Positions 16,741 through 23,828 of a stretch of DNA of 64,000 bases are shown piece after piece. The position numbers were made by a program, and so were the translations under genes. The notes below the pieces were generated by a model, which saw only the letters and a list, made by a program, of their open reading frames with translations, made no database searches and was not told the DNA's origin. Each line of letters starts with the position of its first letter. Positions within the stretch are counted from its first letter, which is position 1. Origin of the DNA: Sphaerisporangium siamense (GTDB taxonomy: Bacteria > Actinomycetota > Actinomycetes > Streptosporangiales > Streptosporangiaceae); the NCBI RefSeq assembly GCF_014205275.1, contig NZ_JACHND010000001.1, forward strand, positions 5,332,001 to 5,396,000, written 5' to 3'.

Positions 16741-19183
16741 GCGTGCCTCCCGCGTCCTCACCGGTCTCGCGTGCCGAGATGATCTCCGACAGTTTGTCGG
16801 GCCAGACGAGCCGCGACCCGATCTCGGCCAGCCTCCTGTCCAGCACCCGGCAGGCGCGGGTCTGCAGCGCCGCCAGGTGCTGCCCGACGTGCCCGGAGGC
16901 CGCCTCGCCGAGCTCGCGGCGCAGCCGGAACACCTGGATCATGTCGCAGTACTCGCGCTTGCCGCGCCGGGGCGAGCCCGGATGCCAGGCCAGCGACCGC
17001 GTCGGGTCGAACGGGAAGGAGTCGTCCAGCTCCTGCTCCGCGGGCGGGCTCACCGAAGCCAGCCGGCCTTCCACCCGCTTGACCAGGGCCTTCTCGCCGA
17101 GCAGCCAGTCCAGGGCCTGGAACAGCGCCAGGACGTACTGCGCGGCCGGGTCGCGCAGCGCCTCCTGGGCGGCGGCCTCGCGTAGCCGCTGGTCCACCAC
17201 TTCCTCCACCACGAGCCGCTGCTCGGCGAAGGCGCGGCGCCGGCCGCCCACCCAGTCGGCCACCGCCCGCGTCAGCCGGTCGTTGACGCTGCCGTACAGC
17301 GAGCGGCAGGTCTCCTGGTACGGGGCCAGGAAGTCGCGCACGTTCACCGGGGCCGTGGGCAGCGGCACCAGCGGCTCGTCGTCCTCGTCGTCGAGGTCGT
17401 CCCAGTCGTCGTCGCCGGGCCCCGCGTGCGGCCCGCCGGGGACGTCCCTGACGACGATCATGCCGTTGTCGACCGAGCCGAGCAGCACCAGCCACAGCGG
17501 CCACTCCGCGACGCCGTTCGCCGCGTCCTGCCGGATGCGGTCGTACAGCGACGGGGCCCCGTCCTGCCGGTGGCGCGGGTCGCCGAGCGTGCCCCACAGT
17601 TCGGCGCGCATGTCGCTGACGTGGCTGGACAGCGCGGCGACCGCGGCGCGCAGCCGGGCGGCGGTCTCGCGCTCGGTGACCTCCAGCGGGCCGAGCCCGG
17701 CCTGGACGCTCGCCAGCTCGGCCTCGTGCTCGGCGAGCGCGGCGACGTCCCGGGCGACCTGACGGACGTGCAGGTCGAGGCCGCGGCCGCGCGCGTGGGC
17801 GAACAGCTTCTCCCTCAGCCGGGCGATGCCGCCGTCCTCGGTGAACGCCCGCAGCGCCGCGCCGATCTCCCCGGGCGGGAAGCCGATCCTGGCCCAGCCG
17901 TCGGCCTTCTCGCGGGCCTCGTCGACCTCCTTGCGCCGCGACAGCTTGGCGGTGACGTCCCTCGCCCACTGCTCGGTCGGCGCGGCGTCGGCGGCCCTGG
18001 CCAGGTGGACCAGCGAGGAGATCACCACGATGCGGTCGTCCCTGCCCGCGGGCAGCAGCTCGCGGGCCGCGGTGAAGATGCCGCGGATGTCGCCCGCCGC
18101 GTCGAAGAGCTGCGCCTCGGTCGGCGGCGAGGGCAGCAGGGAAGTGCGCTCGTCCTCTGACAGCAGCAGCCAGGGCAGGCCGGGGACGGCGTCGAACTTG
18201 CCGACGGACGCGAACAGGCAGTCCTCGAAGTCCTCCGGCAGCCGGCCGGTGTGGTAGATCAGGTTGCTGAGCGTCAGCCGCTCGGCGGTGCGGGCGCGGT
18301 CGGCGCTGAACATCACCATCGCGACCGTGACGTCGCCGATCTCCAGGCCGGTCAGGAACTCGTGCCGGGCCCAGTCCTCGCCGCCGCCCCGCCCCGGCAC
18401 GTCGACGAACTCGACCTCGGCGCCGTGCAGTTCGGCCAGGTTCCAGGTGGTGACCGGGACCGACACCTCCAGAACCAGGCGGCGCACCATCGCGCGGCGC
18501 ACCCCGAGCCCGGACGGCGCGTCCTGCGGGCCGTCCCTGCCCTCCGCCTGGGTGAGCAGCTCCATCAGGCCGTTGGGGTCCAGGTCCTCGGCGGTGCCGG
18601 GCGTGACCGCCTCCAGGGCGTCGCGCAGTTTGTCGATCTCGGCCAGCAGCAGGGAGAGGGAGCTGTGCGGGCGGGCGGCGGCCTGGTCGCGGACGAAGTC
18701 CCGCAGGGCGGGCAGCGCGCGCGGCTCGCGGGGGAGCGTGCGCAGCCGCGCGGACTCCTCCTTCGGCACGTTGGCCTGGTCGGCGGCCTCGGCCGCGTGG
18801 TCGAGCAGCCGGGCGACGTACCCGGCCAGCTCGGCGTCGCCGAGGTACTCGGCCCGGCCGCCGGTGATCCGGGCCGTGTCGCCGTCGCTCTGGGTCAGCC
18901 GCAGCACGGCGACGTTGGCCGTGGTGGCCTGGTTGTGGACGGGCAGCAGCAGGGGGTTGCCGAGGAGCGTGCCGAGCAGGAGGGACTTTCCCACCGAGAA
19001 CCCGCCGAACAGCCCGATTCTTACTTTCTTCTCGGCGTTCTCGATGACCTTGGCGGCCAGCTTCTCCGCCGCGAGCCGGAGCGCGTCCAGTTCCGGGTGC
19101 GCCGGGACCTGCTGCAGCCGCAGCAGCGCATCTTTGGCCTGAAGCGCCAGGTCGGGAAGGTCTCCGCCGCGATTCTCAGGCAT
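16733..19183 (-). CDS. dynamin-like GTPase (SrfC-like), first gene of six-gene operon
   Basis: An 816-residue large GTPase. The G1 loop GGFSVGKS is at 60-67, a G2-type TTAN at 87-90, and G3 DVPGRGG at 261-267. The LLFASVGKFDAVP-like segment near 320 may hold G4. Long helical stretches follow, with a highly acidic patch (DDDWDDLDDEDDE) near 595-610 and a helical C-terminus. This is the layout of dynamin-family proteins and of SrfC, which are membrane- or complex-remodelling GTPases. No transmembrane helix is evident. The ATG at 19183 follows GGGAGGGG at a somewhat long spacing. It leads the operon, and its stop overlaps the next start. Confidence 0.85.
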   Translation of the reverse strand: MPENRGGDLPDLALQAKDALLRLQQVPAHPELDALRLAAEKLAAKVIENAEKKVRIGLFGGFSVGKSLLLGTLLGNPLLLPVHNQATTANVAVLRLTQSDGDTARITGGRAEYLGDAELAGYVARLLDHAAEAADQANVPKEESARLRTLPREPRALPALRDFVRDQAAARPHSSLSLLLAEIDKLRDALEAVTPGTAEDLDPNGLMELLTQAEGRDGPQDAPSGLGVRRAMVRRLVLEVSVPVTTWNLAELHGAEVEFVDVPGRGGGEDWARHEFLTGLEIGDVTVAMVMFSADRARTAERLTLSNLIYHTGRLPEDFEDCLFASVGKFDAVPGLPWLLLSEDERTSLLPSPPTEAQLFDAAGDIRGIFTAARELLPAGRDDRIVVISSLVHLARAADAAPTEQWARDVTAKLSRRKEVDEAREKADGWARIGFPPGEIGAALRAFTEDGGIARLREKLFAHARGRGLDLHVRQVARDVAALAEHEAELASVQAGLGPLEVTERETAARLRAAVAALSSHVSDMRAELWGTLGDPRHRQDGAPSLYDRIRQDAANGVAEWPLWLVLLGSVDNGMIVVRDVPGGPHAGPGDDDWDDLDDEDDEPLVPLPTAPVNVRDFLAPYQETCRSLYGSVNDRLTRAVADWVGGRRRAFAEQRLVVEEVVDQRLREAAAQEALRDPAAQYVLALFQALDWLLGEKALVKRVEGRLASVSPPAEQELDDSFPFDPTRSLAWHPGSPRRGKREYCDMIQVFRLRRELGEAASGHVGQHLAALQTRACRVLDRRLAEIGSRLVWPDKLSEIISARETGEDAGGTHA

Positions 19184-19450
19184 GGGTCATCGGCCCCTCC
19201 CGGGTGTCCGGCACGGTACAACGGTCACAAAACCCCCAAACAATCCGCCATCCGGACAGGTCAGTGATTTCACGCGTCCTGCGCGGTGGAAATCCCGCCC
19301 TTGCCCTCCGATGGTAGATCGTCGGGAAAGTTGGAACGTTTCAGATGCTATGCGGATTGATCGCATCCTGGTGGGCCGTCGGCGGAGAAACGGGCGGCCG
19401 ACGCGTGGTGTCCGTGGCGGGATGGCGGGAGGCGGACGCCAGGGGAGGAG

Positions 19451-19861
19451 TCAGCGGGGGAGGTGGACGACGACGTGCTTGCCGCCCCCGGGCGCCGGCT
19501 CGACCGAGTGCCGGCCCCCCGCCTCCTCGGCCAGCAGCATGACCATGCGCAGCCCCCGGCCGCCGTCGTCGTCGCGCGGGGACGCCAGAGCGCGGGGCAG
19601 GCGCGGATGGGTGTCGTGGACGGCCACGGTGACCCAGTGCCGGTCGGCGGCGAGCATCACGGTCGCGGACGGCGACTCCGCCGCGGCGTGCTCGGCCACG
19701 TTCGTCACCAGCTCCGTCACGATCAGACCCGCCGTGAAGACGATCTCGTCGTCCACGCCCCACGCGGCCAGCGTCCCGCGTGCCCGGTGCCGGGCGAGAG
19801 GCACCTGGTCGATCGCCGAGACCACGGAGAAGACCTCGCTCACACGCTCCCCGGAATGCAT
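19451..19861 (-). CDS. ATP-binding serine kinase, anti-sigma (RsbW) type
   Basis: A 136-residue HATPase_c_2 protein. The N box reads ELVTNVAEHA and the G1 box DDDGGRGLRMV, followed by a short GGGKHVVVHL end. These stand-alone kinases usually bind a sigma factor or phosphorylate an anti-sigma antagonist in actinomycetes, and often occur as orphans. The ATG at 19861 follows GGGAG at 4 bases; the upstream extension of the frame is Arg-rich and unlike the family. No sigma factor or antagonist gene is adjacent, so the partner is unknown. Confidence 0.9.
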   Translation of the reverse strand: MHSGERVSEVFSVVSAIDQVPLARHRARGTLAAWGVDDEIVFTAGLIVTELVTNVAEHAAAESPSATVMLAADRHWVTVAVHDTHPRLPRALASPRDDDGGRGLRMVMLLAEEAGGRHSVEPAPGGGKHVVVHLPR

Positions 19862-20040
19862 ATCGCTCCCTTCCCGTCCCTTCTCGCCGCCGCGCCTTTC
19901 GCGCGCGAGGCGGCAGCCAGGGTCCGGGCGGGAAGCGCCGCCGGAAAATGTCGGAGGGTCATCGTATGCTCGCTGAGAGTTAGGACGATCTGGCATCGCC
20001 CGTTACCTGCGGCCCGGCCGTACGGTGACGCGCGTCGCCG

Positions 20041-20091
20041 GAATCCATCCGATTACCGGAGTCCGCCGTATTTCGGAAATCGGATGGATTC
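20041..20091. promoter_or_regulatory. long inverted repeat upstream of XRE/TPR regulator
   Basis: GAATCCATCCGAT at 20041-20053 is the exact inverse complement of 20079-20091. The pairing extends inward by one T-A, a mismatch, then about five more pairs including one G-T, leaving an 11-base centre. It lies 53 bases before the regulator's ATG, and could be an operator for autoregulation or an RNA hairpin in its leader. Confidence 0.7.
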
Positions 20092-20144
20092 ATCGGGTTT
20101 GTGAGGGTTCGTCGAATTGGTGATACGTGGAAAGGAGCGGGCTC

Positions 20145-21551
20145 ATGGGCGAGCGGATGTGCCCGGGGTGCCGGAAGACCCTGTTGAGCCGTTACAGCGG
20201 CGATCCGATCTGTGCTCCCTGTGCGCGGTCGAGCCGTGGAGCCCTGCCGGCCGCACCCGTGTGGCTGTGGGATTCCGCCGAGATCCGCGAAGCCCTGGCG
20301 TCCGCCGACCTTCCCGCCTTCCTGTTGCGCGTCCGCTCCGCCATGGGCCTCAGCCAGCTCGAACTGGCCAGCCTCGTCGGCTGGTCCCAGAGCACGGTCA
20401 ACCGCGTCGAGAACGGCGAGCGCAACACCCTGTACGACATCCGAGAACTCCTCCGCTTCGCCGACGCCATCGACATGCCGCGTCACGCCTTGGCGCCTTT
20501 GTTCACGGGCGACGAGGGGGCGATCTTGGCTTTGCCGGGAACGAATGATGATGTGGAGATCGACCGACGACATTTCACCGGCATGCTCGCGGGAACGCTG
20601 GCGGCGGGTGCGGGATGGGGCTCGGCAGCCGTTCCCTCCAGAGTCGACACGGCTCATGTCAAGCACCTCGAATCCGCGATGGCACGACTGGGGGCCGAGG
20701 ATCAGCGAGTGGGGGGCGCCCTGGTGCTCCCCTCGGCGCTCCGTCTCCTCGCGAGGGCGCGCCGCATGCTGGACGAAGCCTCCTACAGTGAGGAGGTCGG
20801 CCGCCGGTTGCTGTCGCTTGCCGGAACTCTGAGCGTGGACGCGGGCTGGTACGCCTACGACTCCGGCGACCAGCGGTTGGCCCGCCACCTGTACGGCGAG
20901 GCGCTCATCTGCGCCGATCACGCTGGAGACCAAGAGGTCCGCGTGCATGCCGCGTCGTTGCTCGCCATGCAATACGTGCGTCTCGCGCAAGAGGGTCCGG
21001 GACGCGCGCGTGAGGCCCTGCGCTTCGCCGCCATGGCGAAGGAGGCGGCGCGACACTGGGCCTCTCCGCGCACGTACGCATTGCTCGCGCTCCGCGAGAC
21101 GTCCGCGCACGCCGTTCTCGGCGATCGAACCGCATGGCGCAAGTCCATCTCGACCGCGTGGCGGGAGTTCGAACGGGGACCCTGCGAAGATGATCTGACG
21201 TGGACGGGCTTCGTCAGCGAGGGGGAGATGTTCAGCTTCGAGGCCCGTTCCGCCATGGCGTTGGGCAGGCCCGCCGCAGCGGTGGACCTGTACCAGCGCG
21301 CGATCGCCGCCCGGAAGGCAGAGCACGCCGCGCAGGCGGACGAGCGACGCAACCGGTCGTACGGTCGTGCCTGCCTGGCCGACGCGCTCCTCGCCTCCGG
21401 TGCGCGCTCAGAGGCCCTCGCCGAAGGGTTGGCGCTTCTGCCGGATATCGGTGGGTCCCGGCGCACCCTTCAGGAACTCACCGGGCTTCGCGAGGCCGCC
21501 GACGAATCATCGGAGTTCGCCTATCGGTATGACCGGCTCCTGGCCGCCTGA
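20145..21551 (+). CDS. Zn-ribbon / XRE helix-turn-helix / TPR-like regulator
   Basis: A 468-residue regulator. Cys6, Cys9, Cys23 and Cys26 (CPGC ... CAPC) make a zinc-ribbon-like N-terminus. The XRE-type HTH lies at about 58-110 (MGLSQLELASLVGWSQSTVNRVENGE). The rest, about 150-460, is helical with TPR-like repeats (WYAYDSGDQRLARHLYGEAL, then FAAMAKEAARHWASPRTYALL). Such proteins in actinomycetes commonly control neighbouring small genes. ATG at 20145 was chosen for GGAG at 8 bases; a GTG at 20127 is an alternative. It faces the two secreted paralogues downstream. Base composition is slightly less GC-extreme than its neighbours. Confidence 0.85.
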   Translation: MGERMCPGCRKTLLSRYSGDPICAPCARSSRGALPAAPVWLWDSAEIREALASADLPAFLLRVRSAMGLSQLELASLVGWSQSTVNRVENGERNTLYDIRELLRFADAIDMPRHALAPLFTGDEGAILALPGTNDDVEIDRRHFTGMLAGTLAAGAGWGSAAVPSRVDTAHVKHLESAMARLGAEDQRVGGALVLPSALRLLARARRMLDEASYSEEVGRRLLSLAGTLSVDAGWYAYDSGDQRLARHLYGEALICADHAGDQEVRVHAASLLAMQYVRLAQEGPGRAREALRFAAMAKEAARHWASPRTYALLALRETSAHAVLGDRTAWRKSISTAWREFERGPCEDDLTWTGFVSEGEMFSFEARSAMALGRPAAAVDLYQRAIAARKAEHAAQADERRNRSYGRACLADALLASGARSEALAEGLALLPDIGGSRRTLQELTGLREAADESSEFAYRYDRLLAA

Positions 21552-21595
21552 ACCCGAAGATACGAATCGCGGCGGGCGGGTCCTTGGAGAGCGGC

Positions 21596-22045
21596 TCAGC
21601 CGGAGCCGTAGACGGTCAGGGATCCGGTGGCCGAGCGGGTGACGCTGGCCGTCGTGGCGGTGACCACGAACACGTACGTGCCCGCCGGCATGGTGTACGC
21701 GGTCATGAGCGTGAGCGTGGCCCCGTAGGGGAGGGGATCGAGCGTCGCGGCGGTGAAGCTGGGGAGCCCCTTGACCGCCAAGGTGAAGGGGGAGAGGGTG
21801 GTGCCGGACGCCGGGACGAGGGCGATGGCGTACTGCGCGCTCGCCCCGGCCGTGACGATCCGGCCGGCCGGCTGAATGCTGATGGAGAAGTCGTCGGCGG
21901 CCACGACGGCGGCGACGTTGCGGACCTCCAGGGAAACCTGCCCGGCCGGTGCCCCGGCGGGGGTGAAGGTGGCGCCCAGAAGCGTGAGCAACAGCCCCCC
22001 GAGCACGCCGAATCGGACGGCATTCCTCAGTGTGTTCGCGAGCAT
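21596..22045 (-). CDS. small secreted Ig-like/beta-sandwich protein, paralogue A
   Basis: A 149-residue exported protein of unknown function. Residues 8-30 (AVRFGVLGGLLLTLLGATF) form a signal peptide or anchor, followed by a beta-rich domain (FSISIQPAGRIVTAGASAQYAIAL, then PAGTYVFVVTATTASVTRS in pieces) typical of Ig-like or bacterial surface-adhesion folds. It ends with LTVYGSG. The ATG follows GGAG at 6 bases. It is about half identical to paralogue B at 22244-22702, including the N-terminus. A well-formed promoter lies upstream at 22099-22127. Confidence 0.8.
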   Translation of the reverse strand: MLANTLRNAVRFGVLGGLLLTLLGATFTPAGAPAGQVSLEVRNVAAVVAADDFSISIQPAGRIVTAGASAQYAIALVPASGTTLSPFTLAVKGLPSFTAATLDPLPYGATLTLMTAYTMPAGTYVFVVTATTASVTRSATGSLTVYGSG

Positions 22046-22098
22046 GCGATTCTCCGATCAACCGGATGGGAAACGCGAAATCAGCGCGCGGCCGACTC

Positions 22099-22127
22099 AT
22101 ATTAGATTCGGATATCAGGCGAGTCAA
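22099..22127 (-). promoter_or_regulatory. sigma-70-like promoter of secreted paralogue A
   Basis: On the minus strand a -35 TTGACT (22127-22122) and a -10 TAATAT (22104-22099) are separated by 17 bases. The predicted start is near 22092, giving about 47 bases of leader before the ATG. The spacer holds GATATCCG, shared with paralogue B. Confidence 0.8.
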
Positions 22128-22166
22128 TGAACGCCTGTTCTGAGCCGTCGTTAACGCCGGTTCCGT

Positions 22167-22184
22167 GAATCCGTATATCCGGCG
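22167..22184. repeat. 18-bp shared upstream element, copy A
   Basis: GAATCCGTATATCCGGCG occurs here and at 22824-22841 with no difference. Each copy starts exactly 40 bases beyond the outer edge of the -35 hexamer of a paralogue promoter, so an activator-binding site or remnant of duplication is likely. Confidence 0.8.
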
Positions 22185-22243
22185 TCATCCCAGAAGCCGG
22201 GGCGGCTGACTCGCGACAGGACCTCGGGTGAGCGGAACCGGGG

Positions 22244-22702
22244 CTACTCGGGGCCGAGCACGGTCAGTTGGCCGAGGGCCGAGCGGGTGAGCATGCCCAT
22301 CGTGGCGGTGACCACAAAGGAATACGTGCCGCCCGGGGTGGTGGGGGCGGTCATGAGGGTGAGCGTCGAGCTGGAGCCCGGGGGGACCGGGTTGGGGTTG
22401 AACGTGTGGATGACCGAGGCGGGAAGCTGGTTGACCACCACGCTGAAGGGCGCGGGGTTGCCGGACAGCATCACCAGGGCGACGGTGTACTGCGCGTTCC
22501 CCCCGGCCACGACCGTACGGCTGAGCGGGGAGATCGTGAGGTAGTAGTCGTCGGCCGGCCTGGCGCCGTCCACGACGGCGGCCACCTGGCGAACCTCCGG
22601 GGGAGCCTGCCCGGCCGGAGGGAAGGTGGTGCCCAGCAGCGCGAGCACCAAGCCCCCGAGCACGCCGAATCGGATGGCGTTCCTTTGTGTGTTCGCTGGC
22701 AC
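22244..22702 (-). CDS. small secreted Ig-like/beta-sandwich protein, paralogue B
   Basis: A 152-residue paralogue of the protein at 21596-22045. The start is the GTG at 22702, because it aligns with the paralogue's ATG and follows GGAG at the same 6-base spacing. Residues 10-30 (RFGVLGGLVLALLGTTF) form the export signal. The beta-rich domain contains YLTISPLSRTVVAGGNAQYTVAL and a TPGGTYSFVVTAT strand close to the end. It ends LTVLGPE. The function is unknown; possibly a cell-surface or secreted structural protein. Confidence 0.8.
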   Translation of the reverse strand: MPANTQRNAIRFGVLGGLVLALLGTTFPPAGQAPPEVRQVAAVVDGARPADDYYLTISPLSRTVVAGGNAQYTVALVMLSGNPAPFSVVVNQLPASVIHTFNPNPVPPGSSSTLTLMTAPTTPGGTYSFVVTATMGMLTRSALGQLTVLGPE

Positions 22703-22755
22703 GCATATCTCCGATCGACTGGACGGGGCCACGGAATTCGCCGTGCAACCGGCCC

Positions 22756-22784
22756 AGATTAGAAGCGGATATCAGACGAGTCAA
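22756..22784 (-). promoter_or_regulatory. sigma-70-like promoter of secreted paralogue B
   Basis: The minus-strand -35 TTGACT (22784-22779) and -10 TAATCT (22761-22756) are 17 bases apart, the same geometry as paralogue A. The predicted transcript start is near 22749. Confidence 0.8.
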
Positions 22785-22823
22785 GATAAACAATTTATGA
22801 ACCGCTGCTAATGCCGTTCGAGG

Positions 22824-22841
22824 GAATCCGTATATCCGGCG
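22824..22841. repeat. 18-bp shared upstream element, copy B
   Basis: An exact copy of the element at 22167-22184, at the same distance from its promoter. The inner part (CCGTATATCCGG) is imperfectly palindromic. Confidence 0.8.
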
Positions 22842-22969
22842 AGGCCTTGTCCGTCCGGGTCACCGGGCCGTCAATTGGACGGCCGGTCTCCATCGGACGG
22901 CACAATTGCGGCGGCGCAGGCGCATATTCCACCTCCGTCGCCGAACGTTTTTCCCTTCCGCGCGGGAGG

Positions 22970-23167
22970 TCACGACAGCAGGCCGTCATGGACGGCGAAG
23001 AGGAGGCCGAGGGCGCGGTCGTCGCCGATGGAGCCGTTGTCGAGCATCTGGTTCATCGCGTACGCGACCGTCACGCGGTTGTCGAGGTCGATAACGACGA
23101 GGGAGCCGCCGAGGCCACCCAAGAACCAAGGCCCCGAGGGTGACCGGCCGAGGTCGCGTCCGTCTGA
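22970..23167 (-). pseudogene. C-terminal remnant of a beta-lactamase/serine hydrolase family gene
   Basis: A minus-strand frame of 65 codons, stop TGA at 22972-22970, has no start codon and is cut off by an in-frame TGA at 23170-23168. Its translation includes GPWFLGGLGGSLVVIDLDN and VTVAYAMNQMLDNG, the glycine-rich and YAMN-type end of class C beta-lactamase/serine hydrolase proteins. Everything upstream (the SxxK and YxN motifs) is missing and replaced by the PadR promoter region. I read it as the debris of a deleted gene. Confidence 0.72.
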
Positions 23168-23170
23168 TCA

Positions 23171-23214
23171 TAGTTGACATCAACTAGTCGGTGTCTGATA
23201 GTTGATGTCAACTA
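23171..23214. promoter_or_regulatory. paired PadR operators overlapping promoter -35 and -10
   Basis: TAGTTGACATCAACTA (23171-23186) and its exact inverse complement TAGTTGATGTCAACTA (23199-23214) each contain TAGTTGA/TCAACTA arms. Their centres are 28 bases apart. A plus-strand promoter, TTGACA (23174-23179), 17-base spacer, GATAGT (23197-23202), is embedded: copy 1 covers the -35 and copy 2 touches the -10 and start. This suits autorepression by the PadR protein encoded 18 bases downstream. Confidence 0.85.
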
Positions 23215-23231
23215 TCCGTGGCGGAGGTTCG

Positions 23232-23828
23232 GTGGAGAAGCGACGTAAGGTGTCCAACCCGTTGGCGCTGGCTGCGATGGCGTGGCTGGTGCGGGGGCCG
23301 ATGCATCCCTATGAGCTGGGACGGCGGCTGCAGGAGACCGGGATGGACCGCAGCATCAAGTACAACCGGGGCTCGCTCTACATGGTGGTGGAGCAGCTCA
23401 GGAAGGCGGGCTTCGTCGCCGAGCAGGAGACGGTGCGTGAAGGGCAGCGGCCCGAGCGGACGGTCTACGCGCTCACCGAGCAGGGGCGCGCGGAGCTGTA
23501 CGACTGGATGCGCGAGCTGGTGACCGAGCCACGCCACGAGTATCCGTACTTCGGCGTCGCGCTGTCGCTGCTCAGCGTCCTCGAACCGGGGGAGGCCGCC
23601 GAGCTGCTCGGCAGGCGGCTGGAGACCCTGACCGCCGAGGTGGAGGAGACGCGGGCGAGCATGCAGGCCCTCCTCGACGGCGGCCTGCTGTGGATCTTCC
23701 AGATCGAGGAGGAGTACCGCCTCACCGTGCTGGAGGCCGAGCAGCGCTTCGTGGCCAAGCTCATCGACTCTCTCAGGCGGCCCGGCCACGCCGAGGCGTG
23801 GCACGAGCTGTTCAGGAGCGACACATGA
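23232..23828 (+). CDS. PadR family transcriptional regulator
   Basis: A 198-residue PadR repressor. The N-terminal winged helix (LALAAMAWLVRGPMHPYELGRRL, then RGSLYMVVEQLRKAGFV) and a PadR-type helical C-terminal domain (residues 95-198) are clear. GTG at 23232 was chosen since GGAGG lies 4 bases upstream and the longer frame would start inside the promoter. Its stop overlaps the monooxygenase start (ATGA), so it is co-transcribed with its likely target. Ligands of PadR proteins are usually phenolic or hydrophobic compounds; the ligand here is unknown. Confidence 0.93.
   Translation: MEKRRKVSNPLALAAMAWLVRGPMHPYELGRRLQETGMDRSIKYNRGSLYMVVEQLRKAGFVAEQETVREGQRPERTVYALTEQGRAELYDWMRELVTEPRHEYPYFGVALSLLSVLEPGEAAELLGRRLETLTAEVEETRASMQALLDGGLLWIFQIEEEYRLTVLEAEQRFVAKLIDSLRRPGHAEAWHELFRSDT

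Noticed and set aside
9743-19183. A CRISPR array or restriction-modification system in the operon
   Set aside because: No direct repeats of CRISPR size with spacers, no methyltransferase or nuclease motifs were seen; the only repeats are in-frame coding triplications.
20099-20127. TTGTGA-17-GATACG as the XRE gene promoter
   Set aside because: Transcription would start inside the ribosome-binding site of the ATG at 20145, making it unlikely.
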